A DNA stretch of 59,663 bases, taken from assembly GCA_015231955.1 (NCBI GenBank), contig JADGAN010000032.1:1-59663 (forward strand), written 5' to 3'. This DNA is from Oligoflexia bacterium. Its GTDB lineage: Bacteria > Bdellovibrionota > Bacteriovoracia > Bacteriovoracales > Bacteriovoracaceae. How positions within the stretch are numbered: the stretch's first letter is position 1; the number at the start of each line of letters is the position of its first letter. Of the stretch, positions 1-7,457 are shown in pieces. The notes beneath the pieces are model-generated. The model was not told the origin of the DNA and searched no databases. It saw only the letters and a list, made by a program, of their open reading frames with translations. A program made the translations under genes and the position numbers.

Positions 1-26
1 TTAAAAGAGGCGAGTCCATTCCATTA

Positions 27-126
27 GCTCACACCCTTCAGCCATCTACCCTCTACCGGATGCTGAAAGTTGCTTAGCTAACAGCATTTGGTTGAGAGGT
101 GAAGGTTGAGGGGTGTGAGCAGTTAC
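27..126. mobile_element. MITE-like palindromic element, copy 1 (left tip degenerate)
   Basis: This 100 bp stretch is nearly identical to 3332-3431; I see a single substitution. Its right end, reading GGGTGTGAGCAGTTAC (111-126), is intact. The left tip starts only at GCTCACACCC, because the expected outer GTAACT is replaced by CCATTA. The two arms are imperfect inverted repeats around a central TTAGCTAA palindrome, so the whole unit can fold into one long hairpin. No reading frame lies inside. It ends 21 bp before the gmhB start, so it forms that gene's 5' region. I see no clear target duplication here. A non-mobile hairpin repeat is the alternative, but copy 2 argues for transposition. Confidence 0.75.
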
Positions 127-134
127 ATCATAAG
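106..134 (+). promoter_or_regulatory. possible outward promoter at the MITE right end
   Basis: TTGAGG (106-111) and CATAAG (129-134) lie 17 bp apart, each matching four of six sigma-70 consensus bases. The -35-like hexamer is inside the MITE terminus and the -10-like hexamer is just outside it, which would send transcription into gmhB 14 bp further on. The match is weak and could be chance. Confidence 0.2.
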
Positions 135-147
135 ATCATAAGAGGGT

Positions 148-759
148 ATGAGGAGTCCAAGTCCAGCAATTTTTTTTGATAAAGATGGAGTACTGGTTCC
201 AGATGAAGGCACACTTCTGCCACAAAGTGAGTTTGTGCTGGAGGAAATGGTGGAGTTGCTTTCTCGGTTAAGGTGTTCTGGGGTGTGGAAGCTTTTTGTG
301 GTTACCAACCAGGCGGTGATTGCTAGAGGTTTGATAACACCACAAGAGCTGCAGCAATATTTTACAAGATTACAAAGCACGATTTTAAAAAGAAGTGCAC
401 ACGCCTATTTTGATAAAATCTACTATTGTCCTCACCACCCTCACGCCAATCTTCCGGAGTATCGTGTGTTGTGTGAGTGTCGAAAACCCAAAGCGGGAAT
501 GCTAACGATGGCGGCAGAGGAGTTTAACCTTGATTTAAAGCGGAGTTATCTTTTAGGAGATAGAGTTTCTGATGTGGTCGCGGCCAACTTGGTTGGGTGC
601 AAGGCCATCTTGTGCCGTTTTGATTTTGGGACAAAGAGGGTAGTAAGTCCAGAAGAGTTGATGAAGATGGTGGTCACCGATTTAAGTGAGAGGGAAGAGA
701 AGGATAAGCGCGCTTTTGCAACGATTGAGACGCCCTTGCAGTTACTCAAATATTTATAA
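148..759 (+). CDS. gmhB: GmhB-like D,D-heptose 1,7-bisphosphate phosphatase (HAD-IIIA)
   Basis: A cytoplasmic HAD-superfamily phosphatase that would remove the C7 phosphate from D-glycero-D-manno-heptose 1,7-bisphosphate in nucleotide-heptose synthesis. The catalytic motif FFDKDGVL is at residues 9-16, giving nucleophile D11 and acid/base D13. Motif II is the VVTN near residue 50. A Cys/His cluster (YCPHHPHA, then CECRKPKAG) matches the structural zinc loop of GmhB, and the Mg-binding GDRVSD motif follows. The length of 203 aa is normal for the family. AGAGGG sits very close to the ATG, so spacing to the ribosome site is poor, but no better start is available. It leads a heptose cassette with the next two genes and lies just behind a MITE end. 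The alternative substrate is histidinol phosphate, but the neighbours favour heptose. Confidence 0.88.
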   Translation: MRSPSPAIFFDKDGVLVPDEGTLLPQSEFVLEEMVELLSRLRCSGVWKLFVVTNQAVIARGLITPQELQQYFTRLQSTILKRSAHAYFDKIYYCPHHPHANLPEYRVLCECRKPKAGMLTMAAEEFNLDLKRSYLLGDRVSDVVAANLVGCKAILCRFDFGTKRVVSPEELMKMVVTDLSEREEKDKRAFATIETPLQLLKYL

Positions 760-796
760 AAGTGAAGAGGAAGAGGAAGAAGGGGAGGAGGAATTG
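760..796 (+). repeat. purine-rich GAAGAG repeat carrying the hddC ribosome site
   Basis: The gap between gmhB and hddC is almost wholly purine, with repeated GAGGAA/GAAGAG units ending in GGGGAGGAGG. It contains the ribosome site of the next gene. Repeat-length changes here would alter the spacing or strength of that site. The same hexamer recurs inside the glycosyltransferase at about 56.93 kb, where it encodes a serine run. Confidence 0.5.
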
Positions 797-1579
797 ATGG
801 TTCCAGTCATGATCTTGTCGGCAGGAAAGGGTACACGGCTTGGAGATTTATGCCAAGATACTCCCAAGCCACTCTTGAAAGTTGCAGCACGGCCGATTTT
901 AGAGTGGAATTTGCGACATTTGGTATCCTTAGGTTTTAAGGATGTGATTATTAATTTAAATTACCTTGGAGAAAAAATTGTTGAGTATTTTGGGGATGGG
1001 CATAAGCTAGGACTCCGACTGCATATCCATTACTCTTTGGAGAAAGAGCGTGCTTTGGGTACTGCTGGAGGAGTAAAGCATGCGGAAGATATCATTGATC
1101 GCTTGTTAGTGCACTCTTTAACAAAACCGTTCTTTTTTGTTTTATATGGAGATATTCTTTGCAATTATGATTATCGGAAATTGTTACAACTGCAAGAGCA
1201 AAACTATCGCGTCTATGGAGCGGAGGGAACGATTTTATTGCATAAGCGGCAGCGCTCGAATAGCATTATTGTTATGGATGAGAAGGGAGAGATCGCTAAG
1301 TTCATGGAGAGGCCAAGGGAAGAAGAGGTTTTACAGCATCTTGCTTTAAAAGAGGAGACGTGGGTTAACTCTGGGCTTTACTGTTTTCATCAAAAGATCT
1401 TAAGCAGAATTGCTGATGGGGAGGCGTGTGACTTTCCTGCAAATATCTTTCCCCTGTTAATGCAAGAGAGGCGGTTGTTTGGAAAAGCTTTAGAGGGATA
1501 TCGAATTGCCATCGATTCCAAGGAAAGGTATTTACAAGCGCAAATGGATCTTAAAAAACAAGGAGTGTTTTGTGTATGA
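797..1579 (+). CDS. hddC: sugar-phosphate nucleotidyltransferase, HddC-like
   Basis: A 260 aa NTP_transferase-family enzyme. The signature is MILSAGKGTRLGD near the N-terminus followed by TPKPLL, then GTAGG and a metal-binding LYGD. In a GmhA/GmhB cassette the likely reaction is NTP plus heptose 1-phosphate to NDP-heptose; HddC uses GTP on the alpha anomer. I place the start at the ATG at 797 behind a strong GGGGAGGAG. A longer reading frame opening at 686 would run through gmhB and a purine-rich tract and lacks family similarity in its first 37 residues. The stop overlaps the next gene by 8 bp. The heptose 1-phosphate kinase usually paired with HddC (HddA, GHMP type) is not visible here. Sugar specificity is inferred from context; a hexose-1-phosphate enzyme is possible. 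Confidence 0.72.
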   Translation: MVPVMILSAGKGTRLGDLCQDTPKPLLKVAARPILEWNLRHLVSLGFKDVIINLNYLGEKIVEYFGDGHKLGLRLHIHYSLEKERALGTAGGVKHAEDIIDRLLVHSLTKPFFFVLYGDILCNYDYRKLLQLQEQNYRVYGAEGTILLHKRQRSNSIIVMDEKGEIAKFMERPREEEVLQHLALKEETWVNSGLYCFHQKILSRIADGEACDFPANIFPLLMQERRLFGKALEGYRIAIDSKERYLQAQMDLKKQGVFCV

Positions 1580-2231
1580 TTCCCCTCTGGAGTTTTCGAA
1601 AATTTATATGAAAAAGCTGCTTGCCATCTTGGAGCGCATTGGACATCAAGAAGTGGCCGTAGCGATTGCACTAATTGAACAGGCGGTTTTAGAGAGGAAG
1701 AAAATTTTTTTTCTAGGTAACGGGGGAAGTGTTGCCACTTGCTCGCATTTTGTATGTGATATGATAGGTATTAGTGCTCGTAGCGGAATCCATATCGATG
1801 CCATTAACCTTGCTGAAAATGCTTCGGCCATCACTGCCATTGCTAACGATTTTGGATATGAAAATATTTTTACCCACCAACTAAAACACCTCTTGGCACC
1901 AGGTGATGTTTTAGTTGCAATATCGGCCTCTGGAAATTCTCGAAATTTATTAAATGCGGTTGAATTTGCAAAATCCAAAGGCAATAGTTGCATAGGAATT
2001 ATTGGTTTTGATGGGGGACTACTTAAATGTTTATCTGATGTGGTGATTTTTGTAGAAAGCGCGCACGGTGAGTATGGTGCTGTCGAAGATGCTCACCTAG
2101 TGATAGCACATATTATTACCGATTATTTTAAAGGAAAATTGCTCCAGTTGTCTCAATTTGCAACATCCTTGCAATCAAAACAATCAAATGAAGTTGAGGT
2201 GCATGGGCGGGTTTCCTTGGGGAATAGATAG
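1572..2231 (+). CDS. gmhA: GmhA-like sedoheptulose 7-phosphate isomerase (SIS domain)
   Basis: A SIS-domain isomerase expected to turn sedoheptulose 7-phosphate into D-glycero-D-manno-heptose 7-phosphate, the first step of heptose synthesis. The phosphate-binding motifs are FLGNGGSVA, with S/H residues following, and ISASGNSRN. A late EDAHLVIAHI motif corresponds to the catalytic/zinc region of GmhA. I prefer the GTG at 1572, which overlaps hddC by 8 bp and has AGGAG 6 bp upstream, giving 219 aa; the ATG at 1608 is the alternative. The last residues run into the convergent radical SAM gene, a 48 bp tail-to-tail overlap. The tail after the SIS domain has no obvious family counterpart. Confidence is high for SIS/GmhA and moderate for the start. 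Confidence 0.85.
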   Translation: MYDSPLEFSKIYMKKLLAILERIGHQEVAVAIALIEQAVLERKKIFFLGNGGSVATCSHFVCDMIGISARSGIHIDAINLAENASAITAIANDFGYENIFTHQLKHLLAPGDVLVAISASGNSRNLLNAVEFAKSKGNSCIGIIGFDGGLLKCLSDVVIFVESAHGEYGAVEDAHLVIAHIITDYFKGKLLQLSQFATSLQSKQSNEVEVHGRVSLGNR

Positions 2232-3290
2232 TTCTATTTCACCCTTCTTGTAGCGATCGAGCACTTCATTGGTTTTGTGTTGTAGGCAGAGGCAGGCACA
2301 CATCGATTTGGCGTTGAAGTGAGGCGAGGCCAGTGTATTTATGATCTCCCAGTAACGATCGCTAAAAACCAAATCTTTAAATCTTTGCTCTACAAAATTC
2401 CCAATATGATACTGCTTGTATTTTTCATGGAAAAAAGATCCGCAAGGTGCAACTAGGCCAGAGCCAGAGATTTGCAGATGAAAGGGCACTCCATAGCACT
2501 GTTCGTAGCTGCGCTTGCCTTCGGCCTGGATTTTAGACCACTTCACACTTACCGTAAATTGAGAAGTGCTGAATGTTTCGGCCTCTTTTAGAGTAGGAAT
2601 AAGCTCTTGATACTTACTGTAATCGATACCGAGAGAGCCTTCCTCATCGTCAGTACAATGTTTGATTACAAGATAATCTGGGGATAATTTTTGTGCCAGT
2701 AGAGATAAGGGGATGATTTGATCTTTGTACTGAGGCAGCAGTACCATCTGCATGCCGATGGTTACAGTAAGGCCAAGCTGCTTTTTAATTGCTAGCGCCG
2801 TCTGAATATTCTCAATCACTTTATCAAAGTAGTGGGGAGGTACTCCATGAATTTGGGCATAACGGTTGCGTTCACCCGCAGAGATATTAAAACGGAGGTA
2901 GGTGATGGCGGGCAGGATTTTTTCTAAAAGATTACGATTTAAAAGTAGTCCATTGGAACCAAGAGCAAGCGCGATTCCTTGCTTATTTCCATAGGTGATG
3001 ATCTCTGCAAGGTAAGGGTTCATGGTGCTTTCACCATCGCTTACAAAACTAACTCCACGTACGCCCATCTCTGCACAGTCATCAAAAAAATTTCGCATCA
3101 CTTCGAAAGTTATTTTTTTTCGAGAATTTTCTTGAAGTTGTCCATAGCAATACTCGCATTTATAGTTACAATTGCGTGAGAGCGCCATATCGATGGTGAT
3201 CGGAGCAAAGCGCTCTCCTCGAATCCAGGCCTGCAGACGATCGTTATGCCATAAAATTTTAGAGCCATCTAAGATAAGTTTTTGAGTCAT
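2184..3290 (-). CDS. radical SAM protein with C-terminal Cys cluster
   Basis: The radical SAM motif CNYKCEYC is at residues 41-48, and GxGE-like glycine/Glu residues (SDGEST) follow. Late cysteines (CYGVPF, APCGSF, MCACLC) suggest a SPASM/twitch-like second cluster site. Substrate is unknown. It resembles the gene at 7458-8561: both end in HxNFI, share the CYGVPF/CYSVPF motif, and match in the central helices. The reading frame could open at 3350, but those 20 residues would be encoded by the MITE inserted upstream. The ATG at 3290 is therefore the original start (368 aa). It is the last gene of the aminotransferase - ThDP - SDR operon, which the MITE splits. Its tail overlaps gmhA by 48 bp. 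Confidence 0.82.
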   Translation of the reverse strand: MTQKLILDGSKILWHNDRLQAWIRGERFAPITIDMALSRNCNYKCEYCYGQLQENSRKKITFEVMRNFFDDCAEMGVRGVSFVSDGESTMNPYLAEIITYGNKQGIALALGSNGLLLNRNLLEKILPAITYLRFNISAGERNRYAQIHGVPPHYFDKVIENIQTALAIKKQLGLTVTIGMQMVLLPQYKDQIIPLSLLAQKLSPDYLVIKHCTDDEEGSLGIDYSKYQELIPTLKEAETFSTSQFTVSVKWSKIQAEGKRSYEQCYGVPFHLQISGSGLVAPCGSFFHEKYKQYHIGNFVEQRFKDLVFSDRYWEIINTLASPHFNAKSMCACLCLQHKTNEVLDRYKKGEIELSIPQGNPPMHLNFI

Positions 3291-3325
3291 AAACAAGAAA
3301 TTCCCAATATTAATAAAAGTATTAA

Positions 3326-3431
3326 GTAACTGCTCACACCCTTCAGCCATCTACTCTCTACCGGATGCTGAAAGTTGCTTAGCTAACAGCATTTGGTTGA
3401 GAGGTGAAGGTTGAGGGGTGTGAGCAGTTAC
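3326..3431. mobile_element. MITE, copy 2, with 8 bp target-site duplication
   Basis: A 106 bp element with perfect 16 bp terminal inverted repeats, GTAACTGCTCACACCC at the left and its reverse complement at the right. The repeats continue imperfectly inward for about 20 more bases, and the centre is TTAGCTAA. It is flanked by exact 8 bp direct repeats AGTATTAA at 3318-3325 and 3432-3439. GTAA tips plus an 8 bp duplication are what the IS66 family leaves. There is no coding capacity, so it would depend on a transposase in trans. It sits between the SDR stop and the radical SAM start; without it these genes would be about 38 bp apart. Confidence 0.9.
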
Positions 3432-3441
3432 AGTATTAATA

Positions 3442-4272
3442 TCAACCTTGATTGCGAATTACACCAGGCTCGTTAAACCATTGCTCTACTGATTCATAGG
3501 AGATCTTATTGGTCGCAAATTGTGAAGAGATAGCACTGAGAATAGGGCCAACCGATTCTTCTACAGTAAGTGACTCTTCATTATGCGCATTTTGGATATC
3601 AGAACTCCAGTGCATGGTGAAATCGGTATTGATGGAGCCAGGATTAACTAGAGTAAATACAATGCGATGAGCGGCGTACTCTTTTTGGAGCGCTTCTGAC
3701 ATTTTCTCGATGGTTCCTTTGGCCATGGTATAGACACTAAGTTTTGGTAGTGTGCGCTCACCAGAGCGAGAGGAGAGAAAAATAATATGAGCACGCTTTT
3801 TATCAATGCCGGCAAGCTCATTTTTTTTCATATAAGGCAGCAGTTCTCTTAGCCAAAAAATGGGGGCACGAGCATTAACGTCAAAGATGTTTTCAATATC
3901 TTGGTAGTTCATATTTTCAAAAGTGGTATAAAGGTGTGAACCACCAGCAGAGTTAATAAAGAGGTCGATTTGATCTTTGTCGCGCTCATAAATATTTCGA
4001 ACTGTCTCTTGCATCTTTGCAAAATTTCTAATATCAAAACTATGAGATTCAATTTTAGTTTCCAGGAGGTTTTTTTCTCCCTGTTTTCTTCTGCTATTTA
4101 GTTCAGCATACAACTCATCTCTTGTGTATTGTAGCGAGTGATCTCGATCACGCGCAATCATAGTGATTTTTCTACAGGTACCCATAAGACGTTTGCAAAT
4201 TTCTTTGCCAATACCACTAGAAGCACCGGTGACTAGCATGTGTTTGTTTTGGGCCCAGTTATGATCAGACAT
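3442..4272 (-). CDS. short-chain dehydrogenase/reductase
   Basis: A classical SDR of 276 aa. The cofactor motif TGASSGIG is close to the N-terminus, followed by NSAGG, and the active-site Ser and YTMAK (Tyr-x3-Lys) come later, with LVNPGSINTDF after that. It should reduce a carbonyl or oxidise an alcohol with NAD(P). I chose the ATG at 4272 because GGAGGT precedes it by about 5 bases; frames opening at 4314 or 4284 would add a short tail unrelated to SDRs. It follows the ThDP enzyme in the same operon, so its substrate may be the aldehyde or ketone made there. The MITE is inserted just after its stop. Confidence 0.87.
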   Translation of the reverse strand: MSDHNWAQNKHMLVTGASSGIGKEICKRLMGTCRKITMIARDRDHSLQYTRDELYAELNSRRKQGEKNLLETKIESHSFDIRNFAKMQETVRNIYERDKDQIDLFINSAGGSHLYTTFENMNYQDIENIFDVNARAPIFWLRELLPYMKKNELAGIDKKRAHIIFLSSRSGERTLPKLSVYTMAKGTIEKMSEALQKEYAAHRIVFTLVNPGSINTDFTMHWSSDIQNAHNEESLTVEESVGPILSAISSQFATNKISYESVEQWFNEPGVIRNQG

Positions 4273-4320
4273 TGTAACCTCCATGTTAAGTTCCCCCTGA
4301 AGTTCATTATACATGAATCA

Positions 4321-6132
4321 TTAATCGTGCCAAACATCTATGAGCATGTTTTGTGCCAACTCTTCTCGATCTAAAAATGGAAACATATCTTCAAGTGGTG
4401 ATTGCGACATTTGGCCATTGGCATTTAACCTAGACGCAAGCCTTGGTATTATGGGCTGATTAGCAGGCATAACCACCTCGCAGAGAAAGCTGTGCTCGTT
4501 AGCGATAATCTGTTCAAGTTTATTTTTAGCATCGCTTATAGATGAGATTTTTTCAGTATGAAATCCGTAGGCCTTGGCAATAGCAAGAATATCGGGAAGG
4601 ATTACACCACTGTCTTTGCTGGAGCCAACATAGCGGCCCTTGAAATTATTATCTTGCATACTGCGAATGGCGAGATAGCCATCATTATTATAGACAAAAA
4701 TTTTAATAGGAAGTTTTTGGGCAATGATGGTCTGTAACTCTTGCAAGGACATTTGAATACCACCATCACCCGCTAGGCAAATGACTCGTTGGTTATTATT
4801 GGCAATACAGGCACCGATAGCACCCGGGAGACCAAAACCCATGCCGGCCATGCCACCAGATGTGATAAGACGTTGGCCTTGTTTTACTTTAAAAGTTTGA
4901 AAGGTGCAGGTAAAGCTGGTTCCCATATCAGTGACCACTACATCATCTTTTGTTAGCACTTGTGAGAGAATATCGATAAAGGCGTAGGAGTTGATTGCTG
5001 ATGGATTTTCTTGATAATACTCTGGAAGAACTACAGGATAGTTTTTTTTCCAATTTTGAGTAGTGGTGATCCAATGGCCCCAAGAGGGTTTTGCAATATT
5101 TTGAGTTTGTAAATGAGTCGTAAATTCTTGAATAAATGCTTTTGCATCTGCATGCACTCCAAGCGCTGTCGGCAGGCGAGGTTTTGCTACTACTTGAGGA
5201 TCGATGTCTACAATAATTAATTTTCCCGATCTAGCAAAAGCTTTGAAATTGTAACCAGTTTGTGGGATGGAAAAGCTTGTGCCGATAGCGATAATCGCGT
5301 CTGCGTTTTGAATGGCAAAGTTTGCGGCCCTTTGACCAAAGAGACCACCTCTCCCAACATAGAGAGGATGCTCTTCATCGATGAGATCGGCAGATCCCCA
5401 AGTAGTGACTAAAGGGATAGAAAGTGTCTCTATAAGGTTAAAAAATTGTTCCTGACTAGTTCCAGAAATACGTACACCATTGCCGATAAAGAGGAGAGGA
5501 CGTTTGGAATTTTTTAAAATTTCCATCACTTGCATAATCTGTGCTTGCTCAATTGCTGGAGTTGCTGCTGTTGCGGGTGGTGGATCAAAGGGAAGTAGCT
5601 TTGACTCATCGATCATGGCACCTTGAATATTAAGAGGAATGTCTAGCCAGACAGGGCCTGGGCGACCACTAGTTGCAAGGTATATTGCTTTCTCTAGGTG
5701 CATGCGAATGGTGTTAGGGTCGGTAACCATTGCTGCATACTTAGTAATGGGTTTAACGATGTCGATAATGTTGATCTCTTGTAGACCAATTTGTCTTAGT
5801 CCTGTATCCAAAATCGTATCGGCAACATTGACTTGGCCTGAGATGAAAAGGCAGGGGAGCGAATCAACCCAGGCGTTGGCGACTCCAGTGACTGCATTGG
5901 TTCCACTCGGTCCAGTGGTAAGCACACAGACACCCATTTGGTTTGTATAGCGAGCGTATCCCTCTACCGCCATGGAGAGGTTTAATTCATTAAGACAGCA
6001 AACGTATTGTAGCTTTGGATTTCTTCCAAGAGCATCTGCAAGGTGCATGTTTCCTCCGCCTACAATAAAGAAGATGTGCTTTTGTCCAATGGATGTTAGA
6101 TGAGAAAAAAGATATTCGGATAATTTAATCAT
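4321..6132 (-). CDS. thiamine-diphosphate enzyme, acetolactate synthase-like
   Basis: A 603 aa ThDP enzyme with the three-domain order of acetolactate synthase and 2-oxo acid decarboxylases. The cofactor-activating Glu is E49 in CLNELN. The Mg/ThDP motif begins GDGG at residue 455 and ends NN at 482-483. A glycine-rich GGMAGMGFG lies before it. It would decarboxylate a 2-oxo acid and release the aldehyde or ligate it to a second carbonyl. Its ATG overlaps the aminotransferase stop in ATGA, so the two are translationally coupled. No small IlvH-like regulatory subunit gene is nearby, and the island context argues against branched-chain amino acid synthesis. The donor acid cannot be read from sequence. 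Confidence 0.85.
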   Translation of the reverse strand: MIKLSEYLFSHLTSIGQKHIFFIVGGGNMHLADALGRNPKLQYVCCLNELNLSMAVEGYARYTNQMGVCVLTTGPSGTNAVTGVANAWVDSLPCLFISGQVNVADTILDTGLRQIGLQEINIIDIVKPITKYAAMVTDPNTIRMHLEKAIYLATSGRPGPVWLDIPLNIQGAMIDESKLLPFDPPPATAATPAIEQAQIMQVMEILKNSKRPLLFIGNGVRISGTSQEQFFNLIETLSIPLVTTWGSADLIDEEHPLYVGRGGLFGQRAANFAIQNADAIIAIGTSFSIPQTGYNFKAFARSGKLIIVDIDPQVVAKPRLPTALGVHADAKAFIQEFTTHLQTQNIAKPSWGHWITTTQNWKKNYPVVLPEYYQENPSAINSYAFIDILSQVLTKDDVVVTDMGTSFTCTFQTFKVKQGQRLITSGGMAGMGFGLPGAIGACIANNNQRVICLAGDGGIQMSLQELQTIIAQKLPIKIFVYNNDGYLAIRSMQDNNFKGRYVGSSKDSGVILPDILAIAKAYGFHTEKISSISDAKNKLEQIIANEHSFLCEVVMPANQPIIPRLASRLNANGQMSQSPLEDMFPFLDREELAQNMLIDVWHD

Positions 6133-7307
6133 TGTCGAACCTCATAGGAGTTGATGAAGTTAAGAATGCGCTGGATACCATCTTTTAGAAGGGGAAGATT
6201 TGCGGTTAGTGCAATTCGAATGTATGCATCGGAAGTTGGGCCAAAAGTTGCTCCAGGGGCAACTGCTACACATGCTTCTTCTAGCAATCGATCCGCTACT
6301 TGATTGGAGTTAAGAGAGGTATTGGTGATATTTATTAAAATATAGAATGCTCCTTGAGGCCTATATTTTATTTTTCCTTTTAATAATCCTAATGCCAAGT
6401 CAAATTTACTACTATATTGCTGTTGTAAATTTTGTACGATATTTGTTTCGAGATTTAGTGCCTCAATGGCAGCAATTTGTGAGATAGCGGGAGCGCAAGA
6501 GATGTACATCTCTTGTGCTTTTAACATCGATTCGCAAAAGCGTGTGTGGTTAGAGATAACATATCCAACCCTAAAACCGGTCATATTGTAACTTTTTGAA
6601 AAACTATAGACAGCAATAATTTTTTTATAATCAGAAAGTGCTATAGGAGAATAATGGATGCTATTGCCAAAAATATAGTGTTCATACACCTCATCGGATA
6701 AAATCCAAAGATTATGCTTTTTAGCAAGCTGGGTAAGTTCAATGATTTTTTCACGAGAGAGCACGGCCCCGGTGGGGTTTGAAGGGGAATTAATAATCAG
6801 CACTTTAGTTTTTGAAGTAATCAGCTGCTCTAGTCGATGGCAATCAATTGAAAAACCATCTTCTTCTGAAAGTTGATAGTGAACAGGAGTGCCAGCAAAA
6901 TGCGCAACGCTGGTGCTGAAGTTAGGATAACCAGGATCGGGGACTAAAACTTCATCCCCATGATTTAAGAGAACACCCAAAACGATAGAGATCCCATAGG
7001 TGGCACCGGGAACAACAAAAATATGTTCAGGATTAACCAGAGAGGTGGGATAGAGATTTTTTTCTCTAAGTTTTTTTGCGATCGCCTGGCGAAGTTCAAG
7101 TAGACCCAGATTAGGAGTGTATTTTGTATAACCATGAAGTGCTGCAAAGGCGGCCTTTTCACAAATAGCGGGATGAGTTTCTTCATTTGGCATCCCAACT
7201 TCTAGGTGAATGATCTGCTTTCGATCCGGATCTTTTGCTAAGGCAAGATCCATTATTCGACGAATTCCTGATCGAGGAATAGACTCAATGGTGCTATTTA
7301 TTTCCAC
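6129..7307 (-). CDS. PLP aminotransferase, class I/II
   Basis: A fold-type I aminotransferase of 392 aa. The PLP lysine is K238 in SFSKSYNMTG. SPSNPTG (N177) and SDEVYEHY (D205, Y208) contact the cofactor, and GFRVGY follows. It would exchange an amino group between an amino acid and a 2-oxo acid, and so could feed the ThDP enzyme next to it. The start is a GTG at 7307 with AAGGAG about 6 bp upstream. It is first of a four-gene minus-strand operon. Aspartate/alanine-type specificity is possible but unproven. Confidence 0.88.
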   Translation of the reverse strand: MEINSTIESIPRSGIRRIMDLALAKDPDRKQIIHLEVGMPNEETHPAICEKAAFAALHGYTKYTPNLGLLELRQAIAKKLREKNLYPTSLVNPEHIFVVPGATYGISIVLGVLLNHGDEVLVPDPGYPNFSTSVAHFAGTPVHYQLSEEDGFSIDCHRLEQLITSKTKVLIINSPSNPTGAVLSREKIIELTQLAKKHNLWILSDEVYEHYIFGNSIHYSPIALSDYKKIIAVYSFSKSYNMTGFRVGYVISNHTRFCESMLKAQEMYISCAPAISQIAAIEALNLETNIVQNLQQQYSSKFDLALGLLKGKIKYRPQGAFYILINITNTSLNSNQVADRLLEEACVAVAPGATFGPTSDAYIRIALTANLPLLKDGIQRILNFINSYEVRQ

Positions 7308-7348
7308 AAGAGCTCCTTCCGAATTTTAATAATCGGCCAGTTCTTGAA

Positions 7349-7354
7349 ATTATA
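7349..7354 (-). promoter_or_regulatory. possible -10 box of the aminotransferase operon
   Basis: On the minus strand this reads TATAAT, about 42 bp before the GTG start, within the 150 bp AT-rich divergent region 7308-7457. I found no good -35 at 16-18 bp, so only the -10 is supported. Confidence 0.3.
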
Positions 7355-7457
7355 TATTACCGTCTTAACAAAGTTATGCGAAAATTTATCTAAATAATAC
7401 TTTTTTATTATTTTTCGAGCGTTTGAGATTGAAAATTGGATCATTAGGACAATAAAA

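Noticed and set aside
686-796. N-terminal extension of the nucleotidyltransferase
   Set aside because: It overlaps gmhB, is encoded by a purine repeat, and the family starts at the ATG at 797 with a strong ribosome site.
3291-3350. Extra 20 residues on the radical SAM protein
   Set aside because: They are encoded by the inserted MITE and have no match in the paralogue.
4321-6132. Housekeeping acetolactate synthase large subunit
   Set aside because: No small subunit or other branched-chain amino acid gene is nearby; the operon is an accessory one.
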